Shown in pieces: positions 60,575-64,000 of a stretch of 64,000 nucleotides of DNA. Source of the DNA: Liolophura sinensis (Eukaryota; Mollusca; Polyplacophora; Chitonida; Chitonidae); assembly GCF_032854445.1 (NCBI RefSeq), contig NC_088305.1, forward strand, positions 24,895,400-24,959,399, given 5' to 3'. Position numbers and translations under genes: made by a program. The notes beneath the pieces were generated by a model. The model searched no databases, was not told where the DNA came from, and saw only the letters and a list, made by a program, of their open reading frames with translations. How positions within the stretch are numbered: position 1 is the first letter of the stretch; each line of letters starts with the position of its first letter.

Positions 60575-63086
60575 TGAAAATTATCACCGCAGGCAGTTGT
60601 AGCGAAATAGGACATTCAGCGTAGAACACGGGCGACACAGGCATCGTATCACAGATTCGAAAACTGTGTAAATTCCGTATGAGAGACATTTATTGAGGAT
60701 CGCCGTACATGCTGTTGTTGAAATCGAAAGTTACTGTGTTCTCGTCAATTTGTAATTTGGTTTTTTCCGTATTATGCACCATTCTACTTAAAAAACGTTC
60801 TAAGGTGTGTGTTAATTGTAATCTATAACATCTAATCATGGTATATCGTCTTTGAGAGCGAAAGTTAGGTTGAATGACATGAGTTCTATAAAGCACGTAT
60901 TTCGTCACTTCGGTAATATACTACTGTCTAGCTATTGTTTTAAGACTGGACAACATAAAGCAGTCGGTCCTTTCATGTCAAGGATAATTTAGTTAATTCT
61001 TAATGCTGTTAGAATTGTTCAAACTTCAAATGTCATGATTTTTACGACCTATTTTGATGTGGTTTGATATACATACATCTACTGCTAGGCGCGATATATT
61101 TATTTGATTTGTCATACTTTAACTCTTAATATCTTCATGCATGGCTTCAAACTGTGTAACAGGAATACTTATCGAGCTTTCTTTTGCTAATTTTTGTAAC
61201 CTTTTCCTCAACACCTCGCGCTCATCATGTGAATTCACAGCTGCATTCCAGCAATAATCACATCATCATTCACAAGTCACGAGACGCGGCTTTAAACTAA
61301 ACTCAGCGCTTCCTGCACATAGGAAGTGAGGGAGTACATGCACTGTGGGTCTTTCAGTTACGACTTCACAAGGAAATCATGAGTTAAAATGTTGGATCCC
61401 TCTTATCACAAGAGTTTGAAAACTCAGTCTTGGTGCTTAAGAACCTCACTGGTGGAAAGTTAATAAGGAGCCTTTCTTTAAATATATGTATTTGGTTGGT
61501 GTTTACGCCACACTCAAGATATTTCACTATACGACGGCGGACAGCAGTATAGTGGAAAGGAAACAGGGCAGTGCTTGAGAGAAATCCACGATAATTCGCA
61601 TACCATATCCACGAACATACTGTGGAAGACAACAAGCTATATGAGATAGTATACATCTTTTTGCCAGGGTCTCCTCTCTAGCTTCTTTCACAACCTATAT
61701 TAAAATTTGAACCACGTACACACAAGAAAGCAGATAGGAGGACCAGGAATTAGACGGAGAACAAACAAAGTACACCAGAGAAGATACAACTTACGTAACA
61801 TGTGGGCCCGGAATAATAAAGAAACGAAACTGTCCACACCTGAGAAAATACAAATCAGGTAGTCTAATATCTGGACTAGGTGTCAGACAGGGAAACGCAC
61901 CACAGTAGAGAAGATGGATACATGTAGAATGTAATGTGCGAATCAGGCGTCATCCAGAGAGGAAATCCAGCACACGCTGAAAGGTAGACATGTGAGGACC
62001 CGATATTATATGTAGAGAGGAAAACCAGCTCTCCTGAGCAGTTATACATCATGTTATGTGTGGTCTTGGTATAAGAGAGAGGGAGGAAAACTAGCTTTCC
62101 TGAGAAGTTACACATCATGTTATGTGTGGACTTGGTATAAGAGAGAGGGCGGAAAACCAGCTTTCCTGAGAAGTTACACATCATGTTATGTGTGGACTTG
62201 GTATAAGAGAGAGGGAGGAAAACCAGCTCTCCTGAGAAGTTACACATCATGTTATGTGTGGACTTGGTATAAGAGAGAGGGCGGAAAACCAGCTTTCCTG
62301 AGAAGTTACACATCATGTTATGTGTGGACTTGGTATAAGAGAGAGGGAGGAAAACCAGCTCTCCTGAGAAGTTACACATCATGTTATGTGTGGACTTGGT
62401 ATAAGAGAGAGGAAGGAAAACCAGCTTTCCTGAGAAGTTAAACATCATGTTATGTGTGGACTTGGTATAAGAGAGAGGGAGGAAAACCAGCTCTCCTGAG
62501 AAGTTACACATCATGTTATGTGTGGTCTTGGTATAAGAGAGGGAGGAAAACCAGCTCTCCTGAGAAGTTACAGATCGTGTTATGTGTGGACTTGGAATAA
62601 GAGAGAGGGAGGAAAACCAGCTCTGCTGAGAAGACACACATCAGGTAATACGGACAAGTTATCAGACAGAGACGAAATCCACGACACTTGAGAAGATAAC
62701 CATCAGGTAATGTGAAGACCCAGTATTAGAAAGAGAGAAAAACCAGCTATCTTGAGAGGATACACATCAGGTAATGTGAAAACTCGGTATTTGAAACCCA
62801 GCACTACTGATAAGATACCCATCAGGTAACTTGAATATGTTGAATATGAAGTTCGTATACGTAAAAAATTCTGTAGCAATACTACATACGGTTCATGATT
62901 TTAAATGTGTATTTCTACATTTCACTGACACTAACTCAATCACTCAAACGAGAATTACGCAGTACACAATCATTCATTTTTATTTAGCGTATTTCTCAGA
63001 AGTTGGAACACAAAGGACAAAAAATGGCTCATGTAGATGTATAGAAATACAGCTGACATCAATAACAGCAAGCAGATGCGCTAATA
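60575..63086. repeat. Second segmental duplication, copy 2 (2.5 kb)
   Basis: Starts 'tgaaaattatcaccgcaggc'; diverges from copy 1 after 'gcagatgcgctaata'. Confidence 0.9.
62030..62640 (-). repeat. 66-bp satellite, copy 2
   Basis: About nine units of the same repeat as at 57165, with the same diverged flanking units on both sides. Confidence 0.9.
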
Positions 63087-63352
63087 AACTACCAGGCAAA
63101 AGAAAGGTTTCACCCACTTCTTGAGCCCATAAAACAAAAACAAAGGCAGATATAAGAATTAAGAAGATTGGTTTATAAACAGGAATCATTGTGAAATATT
63201 CTCTCAAAAAGGCTTTGAAATATTGGCATTCAATTGACCACAAAACACAGTGAAAGAGACAAGGGGTCAGAAGAAAAAATTACACAAATGTAAAGTTAAC
63301 TGGCAAGTGCATGTAAAGTCACAGTATCCACAGAAATGAAGGACTACAGTCA
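63087..63352. other. Left flank of the Tc1-like element
   Basis: Probably contains the 3' terminal inverted repeat of the element; no clear pair is visible as the other end is outside the window. Confidence 0.35.
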
Positions 63353-64000
63353 TCAGTAGCGAGTGTGGCCACCCTGGGCATCAATGCAAGCAAGCACACG
63401 CCTCCGCATTGACGTCGTCAGTCGCTGGATGACGTCAACAGGGATAACGTTCCATAGGTTTAACAGATCTTGCTGAAGTTCCTGTTGGTTAGTTTGAAGG
63501 AGGCACCAGCTGTCTCAAACGGCGGTCAAGGTGATCCCAGAGATGCTCATTGGGGTTCATGTCTGGTGAGTTGGCTGGCCAGGGCAACACGATGACGTTT
63601 GCGGTCTCGAGGTAGTCTGTAACAATGCGGGCAGTGTGAGGTCTTGCGTTGTCGTGTTGCAAGATCGATCCACTTGGCTGTCGTTGGGGGAAAGGAACGA
63701 CGACAGGTCTCAGTACCTCATCAACGTATCGCTGGCCAGACAGATTACCTCGCACAATAACCAGCTGCGTCTTCATTTGGTCACAAATCCCTCCCCAAAC
63801 CATGACGCCTCCGCCGCCAAACGGATAAACCTCTCTTACGCAGTTTGGCGCGAGACGCTCGCCTCTTCATCGGAAAACTCGAACTCTGCCATCGTTCCTG
63901 AATAGACAGAACCTGCTCTCGTCTGTAAACAGCACTCTCGCCCAGTCACGTCGTTGCCACCGACGTACAATACGTGCCCATCGCAATCTGCGTTGACGGT
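63353..64000 (-). mobile_element. Tc1-like DD34E transposase, 3' part, interrupted
   Basis: On the minus strand: VLFTDESRF (first Asp), GGGVMVWGGI, QHDNARPHTA (second Asp) and SPDMNPNEHLWD (Glu), with 34 residues between the second Asp and the Glu, so DD34E of the Tc1 group. The usual end IDAQGGHTRY stops at 63353-63355. A TGA replaces an Arg codon before RGERLAPNCV (near 63850), and the frame shifts near 63490 just after LVPPSN, so it is inactive. The N-terminal DNA-binding part lies beyond the window. I could not fix the left inverted repeat. Confidence 0.85.

Overview
The window reads as nuclear DNA of an animal. Genes are split by GT-AG introns, small coding exons sit in a sea of non-coding DNA, and more than 20 copies of a tRNA-derived SINE are scattered on both strands. 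The SINE families (heads with A and B boxes, tails ending in a 'ggcgtaaaacaccaatcaa' motif followed by AAAT repeats) resemble those abundant in molluscs, so a marine mollusc or close lophotrochozoan relative is my best guess. The species is not identified. No prokaryotic feature is seen.

Three spliced genes can be assembled with every junction in phase. (1) Minus strand, 183-5929: a 430-residue type I membrane protein with a signal peptide, the C-terminal part of an EMI-like Cys motif, a Thr-rich mucin-like stalk, one Ig-like domain, a transmembrane helix and a short tail. (2) Plus strand, 19445-25811: a 108-residue secreted Cys-containing protein of unknown family. Its signal-peptide exon has an inverted, nearly identical twin at 10855-10903 on the minus strand. 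(3) Minus strand, 31428-39025: a 341-residue secreted precursor whose two groups of five cysteines, separated by a furin site, follow the spacing of vertebrate clusterin (apolipoprotein J). Its middle part is a Lys-rich amphipathic segment followed by nine Pro-Arg pentapeptide repeats. This is the most interesting find. Its first exon exists three times (38941-39025, 40507-40591, 47271-47355). The two distal copies carry a TATA box and lie in a 4.6 kb segmental duplication.

The rest is dominated by repeats. Tandem arrays: 65 bp (6290-6600), 19 bp (11985-12150), 30 bp (13483-15540, open reading frame on both strands), 42 bp (21440-23590), about 65 bp rich in ACGTCA (28085-28850), 46 bp (30070-31330), about 53 bp (40085-40395 and 46800-47165), 26 bp (44510-45630) and 66 bp (57165-59170 and 62030-62640). 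Large duplications: 39163-43751 with 45883-50496; 55727-59617 with 60575-63086; inverted arms 10483-11440 and 18905-19880; inverted blocks 5935-6600 and 52195-52735.

Mobile elements: SINE family A, three other dispersed repeat families (B, C, D), a LINE fragment (53797-54320) with a SINE at its edge, a palindromic MITE-like element (35405-35955) with a nested SINE, a small Ty3/Gypsy fossil (11600-11930), and the 3' part of a Tc1-like DD34E transposase running off the right edge. Between these features are AT-rich stretches in which I see no gene.
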